Source: Caldivirga sp. MU80 (GTDB lineage: Archaea > Thermoproteota > Thermoprotei > Thermoproteales > Thermocladiaceae). From it: DNA of 57,552 nucleotides. A program made the position numbers and the translations under genes. Position 1 is the stretch's first letter; each line of letters starts with the position of its first letter. The notes under the pieces were generated by a model, which worked only from the letters and a program-made list of their open reading frames with translations, was not told where the DNA came from and made no database searches. The stretch is taken from contig NZ_LCTF01000011.1 in NCBI RefSeq assembly GCF_001663375.1, positions 1 to 57,552 on the forward strand. The letters are read 5' to 3'. This document shows positions 35,539 to 44,847 of the stretch, piece by piece.

Positions 35539-36110
35539 GAGCTCAACTAGGCTTACTATCCATCGCACTACCACTGATCCCATACATCGTGGTATTCATG
35601 TATGGTGACCCAGCCGCTAGGGTTACTTCACTCGCCTTCATGGGGCTCTCTCTCATCACCGGGATATTGGGTATGTTTAGGGGAAATCCATTAATCGAGC
35701 CATTAATAACGGTCATATTCATGTCACTTATATTGGCGCTATCTAGCGGGTACCTAGTGTACGTAACCCACGTGTATGTACTTTACGTTAACCCCATGGG
35801 ATTAACAACCCTGGGATACTCCATAGGGTTCGTTGAACTGGCTGTTGTTGTATCAATGATGCTGAGAATGTACAATAGGTTGTACAGCGAATTGGTCAGT
35901 AAGGGCTACAGTGAGGAGGAGGTTAAAGGTGAGTTAAGTGAGTATGTTAAGCACATGTTGATGATGTCCTCAATCGCATTTGTGGCGTCAATACTAGTGT
36001 ACCTTGCCTTCAGCCTAACTACGGTGAGTTTCCTAGACCCAATAACAGCGTTGGTAATATTCCTGGTTATTTACGTAGTACTAATGAGGTATACGGTAAG
36101 AGTGCAGTAA
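35535..36110 (+). CDS. Membrane protein, MoxR operon
   Basis: About 191 residues with five to six hydrophobic helices and a short charged loop (RLYSELVSKGYSEEEVKGEL). No family is recognised. ATG 35535 overlaps the DUF58 stop in the ATGA arrangement, so it is translationally coupled; the GTG at 35526 is also possible. The next gene starts 120 bases later with its own promoter. Confidence 0.68.
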   Translation: MRAQLGLLSIALPLIPYIVVFMYGDPAARVTSLAFMGLSLITGILGMFRGNPLIEPLITVIFMSLILALSSGYLVYVTHVYVLYVNPMGLTTLGYSIGFVELAVVVSMMLRMYNRLYSELVSKGYSEEEVKGELSEYVKHMLMMSSIAFVASILVYLAFSLTTVSFLDPITALVIFLVIYVVLMRYTVRVQ

Positions 36111-36230
36111 AGCCCGACTATTGATCAACCAATTTCACCCAGAGGTTAAGCATTATTAATATTCATGCAGCCGCACCTGAAGGCAGGTGCCCTCCTAAAG
36201 TTTAAAAGAGACTAAGAAACCTAAACTTCA

Positions 36231-36938
36231 ATGCAGAAACTAGACTTGAATGAATTACTCTACCCAATCAGGGCTGCCGTAACCTTAGCAATACCCGACC
36301 TATTAGCCATAATAGCCGCCTCAGTGGTACTGGGCATGTTAACCAGTATATATGTTGGGGTTAGTTCGGTGGACTTCATGGCGATGATTGCGTACGCCGC
36401 TATACTAATATCCACTGACCTATGGCCCTCATTGATAATATCACTAACCTACGTGCCGGTGGTAATACTGCTTTACAGGGGTTTCAGGGATCTTAACGCT
36501 GTAATTGGCTTAAGGTGGGGTAGGGTTGGTTCATTAATAATAATTGTGGCCTACCTGCTTTGGGTTTTAAACTCAATTATCGTGACTGTAACGCAGCTAA
36601 GCCTTAAACCCATTGACATATTAGCACGGTTATCATCAATCATCAGTAGCGTTAAGCTTGGATCCGTGTTAGTGGTTACACCAATCTACGTTTCAATAAT
36701 AATGGCCATTGCCATGCTCCTTGGCGTAGTGGGCATACTAATGTGCCTGTACTCGCTGATCAAGGTTGGTGATTTAACCGGTAAGAGGAGCACCATTAAG
36801 AAGGCTGCTGTGACTGTAACCACTAGCATCGCCCTGGGTGTAATACCAATATTGGGCGTGGTCCTGCTGTTGATAGGGTTATACCTGGTTCTAAATGGAC
36901 TTAAGGTTACTTCCCAAGGCAAGGTTAGGGGTGGTTAA
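36231..36938 (+). CDS. Membrane protein, 235 aa
   Basis: Five or so hydrophobic helices (LLAIIAASVVLGML, YAAILISTDLWPSLIISL, SLIIIVAYLLWVLNSIIV, VVTPIYVSIIMAIAMLLGVV, GVIPILGVVLLLIGLYLVL), with short loops. No family is recognised. It has a separate TATA-like GTTTAAAAG 27 nt before the ATG, so it is likely not part of the MoxR operon transcript, although it lies behind it. Confidence 0.65.
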   Translation: MQKLDLNELLYPIRAAVTLAIPDLLAIIAASVVLGMLTSIYVGVSSVDFMAMIAYAAILISTDLWPSLIISLTYVPVVILLYRGFRDLNAVIGLRWGRVGSLIIIVAYLLWVLNSIIVTVTQLSLKPIDILARLSSIISSVKLGSVLVVTPIYVSIIMAIAMLLGVVGILMCLYSLIKVGDLTGKRSTIKKAAVTVTTSIALGVIPILGVVLLLIGLYLVLNGLKVTSQGKVRGG

Positions 36939-36957
36939 GGTTAAAGCCACGGTGATG

Positions 36958-38178
36958 TTAAGGCACGAGGACTTGCCTGGCCGTAACCCTGCTGTACCTT
37001 AAGTTATCAAGCGCTTCATTAGCCTCCTCAAGCCTCATAACCTTAGTGACCAGGGGCTTCACCTTGCCACTATCCGCAAGCCTCATGACGCTTATGAAGT
37101 CATTCAAGTTACCAGTTAAGCTACCCATTATCTGAATCTCCCTCTGGGTAATGTAGGGGGCGTGGTAAATCAAGTCACCGCCATATAGGCCAAGTATGAC
37201 GTATCTACCCATCTTATCCAGCGCATCAATGTAGGTTTTAAGGGTTTCATTAGAACCCACGGTGTCAACAACCACATTAGCCCCCTACCCTCCGTAATCT
37301 TCCTTATTTCATCAACAGCGTTAACCCTACCGTCAACCACATAGTCGGCGCCAGCCCTCTCAATTTCCTTAAGTGCCTCATCTCTAACATCAACACCAAT
37401 GACATGAACGGCAAGTCTCGCCCTTTAGGGCGGAGTCGTCCCACTACGTGGGTCTCACGGAGATAGGTTTATAAAACCCAGCACTGCCAAGGTATCCAGT
37501 AACCCCGCAATAGGCGGGGTAACCATCGAGACCCCCAGAGTGAAACCCCACCCATCAAGGCAGGAAGGGGGTCATAACTGCACCCATAACTTTAGCTATC
37601 TGCACGGCCATGGTACCTAACCCACCGCCAGCCCCAACCACAACAACGTACTCAGATGGCTTAACCTGGGCCTTCCTCACTAGGGCCCTGTAGGGTGTTA
37701 GACCGGCACAGGGCAGTGGTGATGCCTCAACTGGGTTAAGGTTCCTTAACCTGTAGAGGTACCTGTAGTGGGGTATTAGCACGTACTCTGCGAAGCCGCC
37801 GTCGACGTTTTCACCAATCTTAATTGGGTGCTCGCATAACTGCTCCTCACCAATCCTGCAGTAGTGGCATGTCCCATCCCCAATCCATGGATCAACAGCA
37901 ACCTTATCACCCTCCTTAAACCCCACGACACCCTCGCCCACGGCGGCCACTGAACCTGCTATTTCATGGCCTGGGGTTACTGGTATTCTTAAGCCGAGGG
38001 CCTTAACATCAATCCTACCAAACCTACCATCAACGAAGTGAACAACACTATGGCAAACACCAGCCCCCTCAACCTTAACCAGCACCTCAGGGCCCCTAGG
38101 TCTTGGTATGGGCACCTCTTGAAGTTGAAGAGGCTTACCGAATTCAACAAGCCTCATTGCACGCATGTAGTCGGCCAT
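36958..38178 (-). pseudogene. adh: Zinc alcohol dehydrogenase, broken by a mobile element and a frameshift
   Basis: The 5' part (38178 to about 37576) codes for a SsoADH-like medium-chain dehydrogenase: [14 protein letters not shown], then [13 protein letters not shown] with the structural-zinc Cys, and the NAD-fold [15 protein letters not shown]. The reading frame is cut after VMGAV by the 169-bp element at 37407-37575, then resumes exactly as HVIGVDVRDEAL. About 40 codons later a second lesion occurs in a C-run at about 37282-37287: five C where six would keep the frame in GRGANVVVDTV. After that the normal frame continues to the stop at 36958. The enzyme is probably inactive here. Confidence 0.88.
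37407..37575 (+). mobile_element. 169-bp non-autonomous IS200/IS605-type element (MITE-like)
   Basis: The left part has the hairpin AAGTCTCGCCCTTTAGGGCG with GAGTCGTCC, then a CCCAC/GTGGG hairpin (37440-37450) and an internal GGTTTATAAAACC that could act as a TATA box. The right part has hairpin CCCCGC/GCGGGG, the AAC(C)ATCGAGACCCCCAGAGTGAAA linker, a second hairpin, and GGGGGTCAT at 37567-37575, like the right ends at 618 and 55700. No coding sequence is present. Removing it joins GCAGTT to CATGTC on the host strand and restores the ADH frame there. The edge is ambiguous by three bases (AAC on both sides). It likely needs a TnpA in trans. Confidence 0.82.
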
Positions 38179-38323
38179 ATTTAAAACCGCGGCCGGATTT
38201 TTTTAAACATTCCCACTATCCGCATTGACCTAAACGCACCAGTAAGCGCAATTGAGAGATCTGCATGTTAAGTTTACTTAAACCTTATAAGGTTTAAGGC
38301 CGGTTACGGCATTAGTGTTTAAA

Positions 38324-39136
38324 ATGAGGATCGGCATCTTCATTGGGGTAGCATACGGTGAGGATGCCATTAGGCAATTCATAGGTAGATTAATCTCCCT
38401 CACCCAGGGTATTCAATGGTTAGCCATAGGGGATTCAATGCTTAACACGGAGTTTAACCTTGAGAACTTGGGTAAGGGCAAGGATGTTGATATGGTCATG
38501 GTCTTCGGTGGCGATGGGTCATTACTTAAGTTCATACACACCTACCCGGAGTTGATAGGTAAACCAATACTTCACGTTGGAGCCGGTAGGATAAACTTCC
38601 TAAGCGAGGTCCTTGTAACAGAGGACCCAGCTAAGCTGCTTAGGGTTTTTAATGGCGAGTACTACATTGATGAGAGGGATCTCCTATCAGCATCATTCAA
38701 TGGCTCAAGTTGCTTCGCCCTGAACGAAGTTGTGGTTAGGAGTATTGACCCTGGGCGTATGGTTACGTTAAGCATAGTTGAGGAATCTGGGGAGGAGATA
38801 ATGAGTGGCAGGATGGATGGGTTAATAGTGGCAACCCCAACCGGCTCCACGGCCTATAGCCTAGCGCTAGGTGGGCCTGTGGTTGATTATAGGGTTAAGT
38901 CTAAGTTGATAGTACCAATGGCGCCATTCTCAAGAACACTGGTTCCAATAGTTCACCCATACGACGTTAAGGTTAAGATTGTCTCAATGGATGCGGTGCA
39001 CGTAATCTGTGATGGATTTATAAAGGGCAAGGCCACGAATATGCTGGTAGGACCATGGCTAGGGAAGGTAAGGTTAGTGAGGATAAGAAGGGTGGCGATG
39101 TACGAGAAACTAAGGACAAGATTACTAAGGCTTTGA
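38324..39136 (+). CDS. nadK: NAD kinase
   Basis: About 270 residues. The NAD-kinase fold has VFGGDGSLLKF (GGDG motif, ATP and NAD binding) near residue 65, LHVGAGRINFLSE, and the second motif TPTGSTAYSLALGGP near residue 172. It makes NADP from NAD using ATP or polyphosphate. The start may be GTG 38315 or ATG 38324; TATA CTTATAAGG at about 38284-38291 fits both. Its 3' end overlaps the PIN-domain frame. Confidence 0.93.
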   Translation: MRIGIFIGVAYGEDAIRQFIGRLISLTQGIQWLAIGDSMLNTEFNLENLGKGKDVDMVMVFGGDGSLLKFIHTYPELIGKPILHVGAGRINFLSEVLVTEDPAKLLRVFNGEYYIDERDLLSASFNGSSCFALNEVVVRSIDPGRMVTLSIVEESGEEIMSGRMDGLIVATPTGSTAYSLALGGPVVDYRVKSKLIVPMAPFSRTLVPIVHPYDVKVKIVSMDAVHVICDGFIKGKATNMLVGPWLGKVRLVRIRRVAMYEKLRTRLLRL

Positions 39137-39495
39137 TAATAGACTCCAGTGGACTATTCCACATAAGGAACGCCTACGCCATAACTGAAATGGCCTCGAT
39201 GGGCTATAGGCTTGTTACAACCAGCCTAGTGGTTAACGAGGTTAAGGATACTAGATCCCAGGCCCTGTTGGGCATACTGAACATGGAGGTTATCGACATT
39301 GATGCAGATCACATTAAGCAAGTAAAGTTGGAGAACTCCGGGTTAAGTGATACTGATGCATCAATAGTTGCCCTGGCCCTGGACCTGGCTTCCCAGGGTA
39401 TTGAGGTCGCCGTTGTCACCGACGATGTTGGGCTCATAAAGGCATTGAGGAGGAGAATCAGGGGTATTAGGATAATTACTGTTAACGTTAAGTAA
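39055..39495 (+). CDS. PIN-domain protein, Nob1-like
   Basis: Up to 146 residues. PIN core: ALIIDSSGLFH (first Asp), VVNEVKDTRSQALL (Glu), GLSDTDASIVALAL (Asp) and VVTDDVGLIKAL (Asp pair). The order and the NEVKDTRS text resemble Nob1, the nuclease that matures the 3' end of 16S rRNA, but the C-terminal zinc ribbon of archaeal Nob1 is absent. The long frame starts at 39055, within nadK; a TTG at 39133 in a TTGA overlap with the nadK stop would give MIIDSSGLF and is a plausible alternative start, since the upstream 26 residues are charged and featureless. Confidence 0.78.
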   Translation: MAREGKVSEDKKGGDVRETKDKITKALIIDSSGLFHIRNAYAITEMASMGYRLVTTSLVVNEVKDTRSQALLGILNMEVIDIDADHIKQVKLENSGLSDTDASIVALALDLASQGIEVAVVTDDVGLIKALRRRIRGIRIITVNVK

Positions 39496-39520
39496 AATGC
39501 TGAGGAATGATTAATGACAC

Positions 39521-42001
39521 CTACTGTTTGTTAAGTATAGAGTAGTTGATTTTGTACACAAGGACCCATCCATTAGGCCTCGAAACGTAAACCAACTGGA
39601 AGCCTGGGGGTGGGCTTATCCAATTGCCGTAGAACCAGGTGTAGTAAAGCTCATTCAAAAGTGTGGTGTTGGTACCAACGAATGGAGGTGGTACCAACTG
39701 TTGACCTAGTATAGGCTGGAATGTCATTATTAAGTGTATGGATGATGAGGAAGAGGATGATGACTGGGAGTAGGTGGGCCAGGTGTTGAATAGCCACAAC
39801 GGTAATGTGAATGGGGTCGCCGTTGTCATTGATCTCAACTGAACCAGGCACTGATCAACGTCTAGAGAGTAGGCTGGGGCCTCAAGGTCAAATAGGAGGC
39901 GGTAAAGCGTAGTGTTCGTCAACGGAACGTAGAGGTTAAGCGTGTTAACTCCACCACTAGGTGTGCTGTAAACTATCTCAGCGGCGCTCAGAATGTGGGT
40001 ATTCGTGTATTCAGGTGAATTACCTGAGATTGTGCTCATCCAGTAGCTTTTAACGAAATCCCCACCGGTGGGGTATTCTGGGTAAAGACCACAGAGGGCC
40101 ACGTAACTCTGCGACGAGCCACCTATGCTAAGCGCCGACATGGGTGAGGGAACCGTTATGGGGAATGCCATGTAGGGCATGAAGACGACGACGTAATTAG
40201 CCCCAACGCTGTGCAACAATTCAAGGGCCTTAGTAACGTTAGTGGTGGTGAAGGCTGAGGCTATCAGCGCTATTTGAGTACCGTTAACCGTTGAGTTATC
40301 GGCTAGGCTAGTCCTATTACCCATTATAGCCAGCCAGTAACCGTAATCCCACCAGGAGGCTAAAACCGAGGCCTTCGGTGTATTGTACTGGATCCAGTAT
40401 AATGCATCCAACCAGTCACTTGACGGTATCGCTGGCTGCGTTGTGGATACTATCTGCTGCGGAGCAGCCGCTATCGGTATACCAGCCTGGGCGATCACCA
40501 TGATTGAAATTGCGAATAGGGCCGCAACAATAGCCATGGTCAACAGCCCAACAGCGTCAACGCCACGCCTAGACACAAACCTGGTGACTAAGTAGAGCCC
40601 ATAGGCCGCCACAGGCAGCCAGGCGAACATGAGCATGGTTAACCAAGCCTCACTGGAGGCGAAGTACACCGACGAGACTGAGGTTACCGATAGCAGTAGG
40701 CCAGCGGCATCCACGGTGGACAATGCGTAGGTTAACCCAATAACCTCAAAGGGCAGCGTATAGCCCGTCGTCGCCAGAAGTTGATGCGCCGTTGAGGGGG
40801 AATGCTCAGCAACGCTCTGCACCAGGGCACTGCGGGCCGTTGGGAACAAGGCCGCTAAATACTTGCCACCTGGTATATGTACTAAGACGGGTACGCCGGA
40901 TAGGGCTAAGGCTATTATTACGGCCACGAAAATCACCGCTGCGGCTATAATGTACTTGGATGCGGTCACCAGTTTACGCATGCCAAACCTCTCAAGCAGG
41001 ACAACCACTATGGCCACCAAGGCCAGTATCATGGCTAGGGTTCCCAATGCACCAAGCCCAAGCACCGCATGTAACCTGTACCTGGGGGTCATGGCTAAGA
41101 AGGCTGCAAAGCCCAGGTATGTCAAGATGTAGGTACCCAATGCATTAACTGGATCCACCGAGAAGCCATCCGTAACGTGGAGCGGTATCACCTTACCCCT
41201 ATATAGCCTGTAGAGCACATATATCGATAGCAGTATTGCATATGCACCATAGGCGTTCACGAGGAATGTGAATGAACCCCAGTACCACACGGTTAAGCCA
41301 TTAACTATGGCCGCCAGGACTGCGTAAGGTATCCAATTCCTCTGCCTAAGGGCCTCTATGAACAGTGCCATACCGAGTGGAGCTATGAACTGGAACAATG
41401 TGGCATCTGCATACCAACTCGCCTCCCCCCTTTGAAGGAATATTAATGAGAAGGCGGCCATAACGGCTGTCAGCAAGCCAACGTACCTGCCTCCAAACCT
41501 TGAACCCAGGTAGTACATTGATAACACCGATAGTGCATTCACTATGCCCGGCATGTAGACTGCTATTGAGAGGAGTGTTAGGTCTAGGTGGAGCTTCCTA
41601 ACCAGTATATCGTAAAGTATCAACCCGGTGAATGATACACCTGGGGATAGTGTCGTAGCCCAGTTAATACCCCATGGGTACCAGAATTGATTATTAATGT
41701 ATAAGTGCCCATTAGTTAAACCACCGCTTAACCACCATTCTATACCCTTAATAACCCCCATCTTCAACATGAACTCAGTTAAGTAGTACCTAATGTAGGG
41801 GTCAAACTCATTAATGTAACTACCCCATAGGTACGCTGGGTAAAGCCTAGTGTAAAGCCCAGCAGCGAACACAGCGGCTAGTGATGCCAGTAATCCGAAC
41901 CATTGAGTGAACCTTAACTCAGCGAACTCAGACTCACTGATGGTGAACCTAGCCTTAGTTGGCTTAGCAGTGCCCTTTCTGCCTCCCCCAGCTTTAGCCA
42001 T
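39521..42001 (-). CDS. aglB: Oligosaccharyltransferase AglB (STT3)
   Basis: 826 residues. About 13 transmembrane helices occupy residues 40-500. Catalytic-loop acidic motifs are NEFDPYIRYYL near residue 65 and SWYADATLFQF. The STT3 signature WWDYGYWLAI follows near residue 565. The C-terminal 260 residues are an extracellular globular domain with Ser-rich stretch. AglB moves the lipid-linked glycan to Asn in NxS/T sequons on the outside of the membrane. The many sequons in the pilin cluster are likely substrates. The N-terminus is basic (KAGGGRKGTAKPTK). Confidence 0.95.
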   Translation of the reverse strand: MAKAGGGRKGTAKPTKARFTISESEFAELRFTQWFGLLASLAAVFAAGLYTRLYPAYLWGSYINEFDPYIRYYLTEFMLKMGVIKGIEWWLSGGLTNGHLYINNQFWYPWGINWATTLSPGVSFTGLILYDILVRKLHLDLTLLSIAVYMPGIVNALSVLSMYYLGSRFGGRYVGLLTAVMAAFSLIFLQRGEASWYADATLFQFIAPLGMALFIEALRQRNWIPYAVLAAIVNGLTVWYWGSFTFLVNAYGAYAILLSIYVLYRLYRGKVIPLHVTDGFSVDPVNALGTYILTYLGFAAFLAMTPRYRLHAVLGLGALGTLAMILALVAIVVVLLERFGMRKLVTASKYIIAAAVIFVAVIIALALSGVPVLVHIPGGKYLAALFPTARSALVQSVAEHSPSTAHQLLATTGYTLPFEVIGLTYALSTVDAAGLLLSVTSVSSVYFASSEAWLTMLMFAWLPVAAYGLYLVTRFVSRRGVDAVGLLTMAIVAALFAISIMVIAQAGIPIAAAPQQIVSTTQPAIPSSDWLDALYWIQYNTPKASVLASWWDYGYWLAIMGNRTSLADNSTVNGTQIALIASAFTTTNVTKALELLHSVGANYVVVFMPYMAFPITVPSPMSALSIGGSSQSYVALCGLYPEYPTGGDFVKSYWMSTISGNSPEYTNTHILSAAEIVYSTPSGGVNTLNLYVPLTNTTLYRLLFDLEAPAYSLDVDQCLVQLRSMTTATPFTLPLWLFNTWPTYSQSSSSSSSSIHLIMTFQPILGQQLVPPPFVGTNTTLLNELYYTWFYGNWISPPPGFQLVYVSRPNGWVLVYKINYSILNKQ

Positions 42002-42458
42002 GGCGACGGTTTAGGCATTATTGTTAATAAAGATTTCCCAAACGATAACCATTCACTGCTCAAGACACACAACACATTAAGCGACTTCGCTTTAGTGTTA
42101 GAAGAGGGATCTCACCTCTTGGGTTAGCCCAAAAATCTACGTGAACCATGCCTTGAAGACTGAGGATGAGCAAGACTAGCAGTCAATGAGACGTGTCCAC
42201 CACTGCATACAGGTGCGGCACTAGAATCTCAATTCTACGAGGAGACACTAGTAATGAGACTGAGCCCTAGAGAACGTAAATCTCATTAACTAAGGCGAGA
42301 AACCACTGGCATCTAATAGCATAGAACCTTTAACATATCATGCACATTACCGACATTACCCTCTTAAGTTAAGAAAACGGCTGAACATCGTCAAGGACGA
42401 CGACATAAGGATTTTATTAGTGCAATACTTAATAATTCTTAGCGTAGGGGTTGTTTTT
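42002..42458. other. Intergenic region with a row of hairpins
   Basis: 457 bp with no convincing gene. Three hairpins follow one another: 42071-42099 (core AAGCGA/TCGCTT, extended by AACAC/GTGTT), 42102-42120 (AAGAGG/CCTCTT) and 42120-42131 (TGGG/CCCA). Later AATGAGAC occurs at about 42187 and 42254. It might be a structured RNA or a decayed IS. The M32 peptidase promoter is at the right edge (ACTTAATAA near 42427-42435). Confidence 0.5.
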
Positions 42459-43952
42459 ATGCTGAATATAAGTAATGGTAAGGTGAAGGAGATTCTAAAG
42501 AAGTATGAGCCCATCTGGGCGATTGACCATGCATTGTCATTAATGGGCTGGGACCTAGAGACCTATATGCCGAGGAGTGGTGTTGAATACAGAGGTTTCG
42601 CCACATCGCAGCTAATGTTAATGAGACAGAGGCTAATGCTTGAGCTGGAGGGCCTAGTTAACGGGGTGAGCGAGGATGGATTAAATGACTATGAGAGAGG
42701 CATTTTACGCGTGATTAGACACGAGCTGAAATTCTACACTAAGGTTCCACCAAGCCTAATAGAGGAGTTGAGTAAAACAACAACTAGGGCATCCGTGGTT
42801 TGGAGGGAGGCTAAATCCAAGGGTGACTTCAACATGTTTAAGCCTCACCTGGCTAAAATCATAGACTTAACAAGGCAGGTGGCTGATAAGCTAGGCTACA
42901 GTGGCCACCCATATAATGCATTACTTGATTTATACGAGGAGAACTTAACCGTTAATGACCTTGACCCCCTCTTCAATAAGTTAATTAGTGGGATTAAGGG
43001 TATTCTTAACAGGGTTGATAGAGACACGTACCCCACTGCACATGAACTAGAGGGGGTTAAGTACGACGTTGATGAGATGAGAGTCGTTAATGAGGAGGTG
43101 GCCTTTAACATACTTAATATGCCTAGGGAGAGGTTCAGGATAGATACCTCAGCTCACCCATTCACAGTGGGTATGGCTCCGGGTGATGTTAGGATAACGA
43201 CTAGGTATGAGGGGGTTGACTTCAAGTCAACGCTGTTCTCAGTTATTCACGAATCTGGGCACGCCTTGTATGAGCTGCAGATAGACGAGTCACTGGCCTA
43301 CACACCACTAGCTAGGGGGGCGTCGACCGGTATACATGAGTCTCAGTCAAGGTTTTTGGAGAACATAATAGGTAGGAGTAGGTACTTCGTTAAGCTAATA
43401 TACCCACTGTTGAAGTCTAGGTTAAGCTTCCTTAGTAAGTTCAGTGAGGAGGATGTGTACAGCTACTTCAATACTGTTAAGCCAAGCCTAATAAGGGTTG
43501 ATGCGGATGAGGTCACGTACAACCTACACATAGCGGTTAGATATGAGCTTGAAAAGAAGATGATTGAGGGTTCGGTAGAGGTGAGTGAACTTCCCGAGAC
43601 CTGGAACACCCTAATGGACAATTACCTTGGTGTTAGGCCTAGAAATGACAGTGAGGGTGTGCTTCAGGACATTCACTGGAGCCAAGGGTCAATAGGCTAC
43701 TTCCCGACCTACACGCTCGGCAATGTTGTGGCAGCAATGGTACTGGATAGGATTAATAAGGAACTTGACTTCAAGAACCTCATTGAGCACGGCCACCTGG
43801 ATCCGATAAAGGACTGGTTAAGGGATAGGATACACAGATGGGGTGCCGTCTATGAGCCGAAGGTGCTTTTAAGGAAGAACCTTGGAGATGAATATAACCC
43901 AGACCCCTTACTCACATACCTCGAGAGTAAGTACGTTAAAAACACATATTAA
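42459..43952 (+). CDS. Carboxypeptidase Taq (M32 metallopeptidase)
   Basis: About 497 residues, normal for M32. The zinc motif is VIHESGHALYE (HExxH as HESGH) near residue 265, with the third ligand Glu in IHESQSRFLENIIGRS, and the family motifs HPFTVGMAPGDVRITTRY and DEVTYNLHIAVRYELEKKMI. It trims C-terminal residues in the cytoplasm; Co2+ or Zn2+ is used. I use ATG 42459: an ACTTAATAA box is about 26 nt upstream and the longer frame is hydrophobic leader-like only by chance. Confidence 0.94.
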   Translation: MLNISNGKVKEILKKYEPIWAIDHALSLMGWDLETYMPRSGVEYRGFATSQLMLMRQRLMLELEGLVNGVSEDGLNDYERGILRVIRHELKFYTKVPPSLIEELSKTTTRASVVWREAKSKGDFNMFKPHLAKIIDLTRQVADKLGYSGHPYNALLDLYEENLTVNDLDPLFNKLISGIKGILNRVDRDTYPTAHELEGVKYDVDEMRVVNEEVAFNILNMPRERFRIDTSAHPFTVGMAPGDVRITTRYEGVDFKSTLFSVIHESGHALYELQIDESLAYTPLARGASTGIHESQSRFLENIIGRSRYFVKLIYPLLKSRLSFLSKFSEEDVYSYFNTVKPSLIRVDADEVTYNLHIAVRYELEKKMIEGSVEVSELPETWNTLMDNYLGVRPRNDSEGVLQDIHWSQGSIGYFPTYTLGNVVAAMVLDRINKELDFKNLIEHGHLDPIKDWLRDRIHRWGAVYEPKVLLRKNLGDEYNPDPLLTYLESKYVKNTY

Positions 43953-44731
43953 GCACCAACTCCAGCGCCACCTAGAATCAACTTCACCTGGCTTAGGATC
44001 TGCTCAAGAGCCTCCGATGCCTTACAGTGCATCACGACATCGGCGTAGTCATCATAGTCGGTGGGCTCTAGGTTCACCAGAATCATGACACCTCCATGCT
44101 GCTTAACCACCAGCGGCACGTATGCGGCTGGGTAAATTGATAGTGATGAGCCGACGACCAGCACGGCATCGCTTATTGAAGCCAATTCAAGGGCCTTACT
44201 AATCTCGCTAACCGGCTCCCCGAAGAGGACTACGTTGGGCCTAAGGATTCCGCCACACCTTGGGCATCTTGGTGGGTTCTCCCCAGACTCATATTTGCTT
44301 AACGCGAGTTCAAATGGGTAAGATGAGTTACACCTTATGCAGTAGACCGTCTTATAATTACCGTGAAGTTCAATAATATTAACTGACCCGGCTAACCTAT
44401 GTAGGTCATCAATGTTCTGGGTTATGACGTACTTAATAACGCCGAGTCTTTCAAGTTCGGCTAATGCTAAGTGCGCCTTATTAGGCTTAGCTGAGCTCAG
44501 AACCCTAAATCTCTCTATGTAGAAATCCCAGAATCCACGGGGATCTGAATTAAGGTAATCTATTGACGCTAACGCTGGGTTAAATCTCTTCCAAAGGCCC
44601 TGAGGACCCCTGAAGTCAGGTATGCCACTCTCGGTACTAATGCCAGCGCCCGTAAAGGCTATTGCGTGTCCACTGTTCACTAATGCCTTAGCTGCCCTCT
44701 TAGCACCGGTTAAACATTCCCCATTGCTCAT
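43949..44731 (-). CDS. sir2: Sir2-family NAD-dependent protein deacylase
   Basis: 260 residues. GAGISTESGIPDFRG (NAD site) near residue 29, TQNIDDLHRLAG, the catalytic His in IELHGN, four zinc Cys in CIRC and CPRC, NVVLFGE, and GSSLSIYPAA are all present. It removes acyl groups from Lys; in crenarchaea a known target is Alba. It converges with the M32 gene with a four-base overlap of the ends. Confidence 0.95.
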   Translation of the reverse strand: MSNGECLTGAKRAAKALVNSGHAIAFTGAGISTESGIPDFRGPQGLWKRFNPALASIDYLNSDPRGFWDFYIERFRVLSSAKPNKAHLALAELERLGVIKYVITQNIDDLHRLAGSVNIIELHGNYKTVYCIRCNSSYPFELALSKYESGENPPRCPRCGGILRPNVVLFGEPVSEISKALELASISDAVLVVGSSLSIYPAAYVPLVVKQHGGVMILVNLEPTDYDDYADVVMHCKASEALEQILSQVKLILGGAGVGA

Positions 44732-44847
44732 TTACCCTAAGTGCGTATTAGCGGATTTAAATGTTATTCATCCGACGTAGGGTCGATTATTAACCCATGC
44801 TTAATTAGGTGGCTCACAACGTCTATGATTTACGGCGTATGCCTGAC

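Noticed and set aside
36958-37275. Separate 105-residue gene starting with GTG
   Set aside because: It is the 3' part of the broken alcohol dehydrogenase; the frame before it continues the dehydrogenase apart from one missing base.
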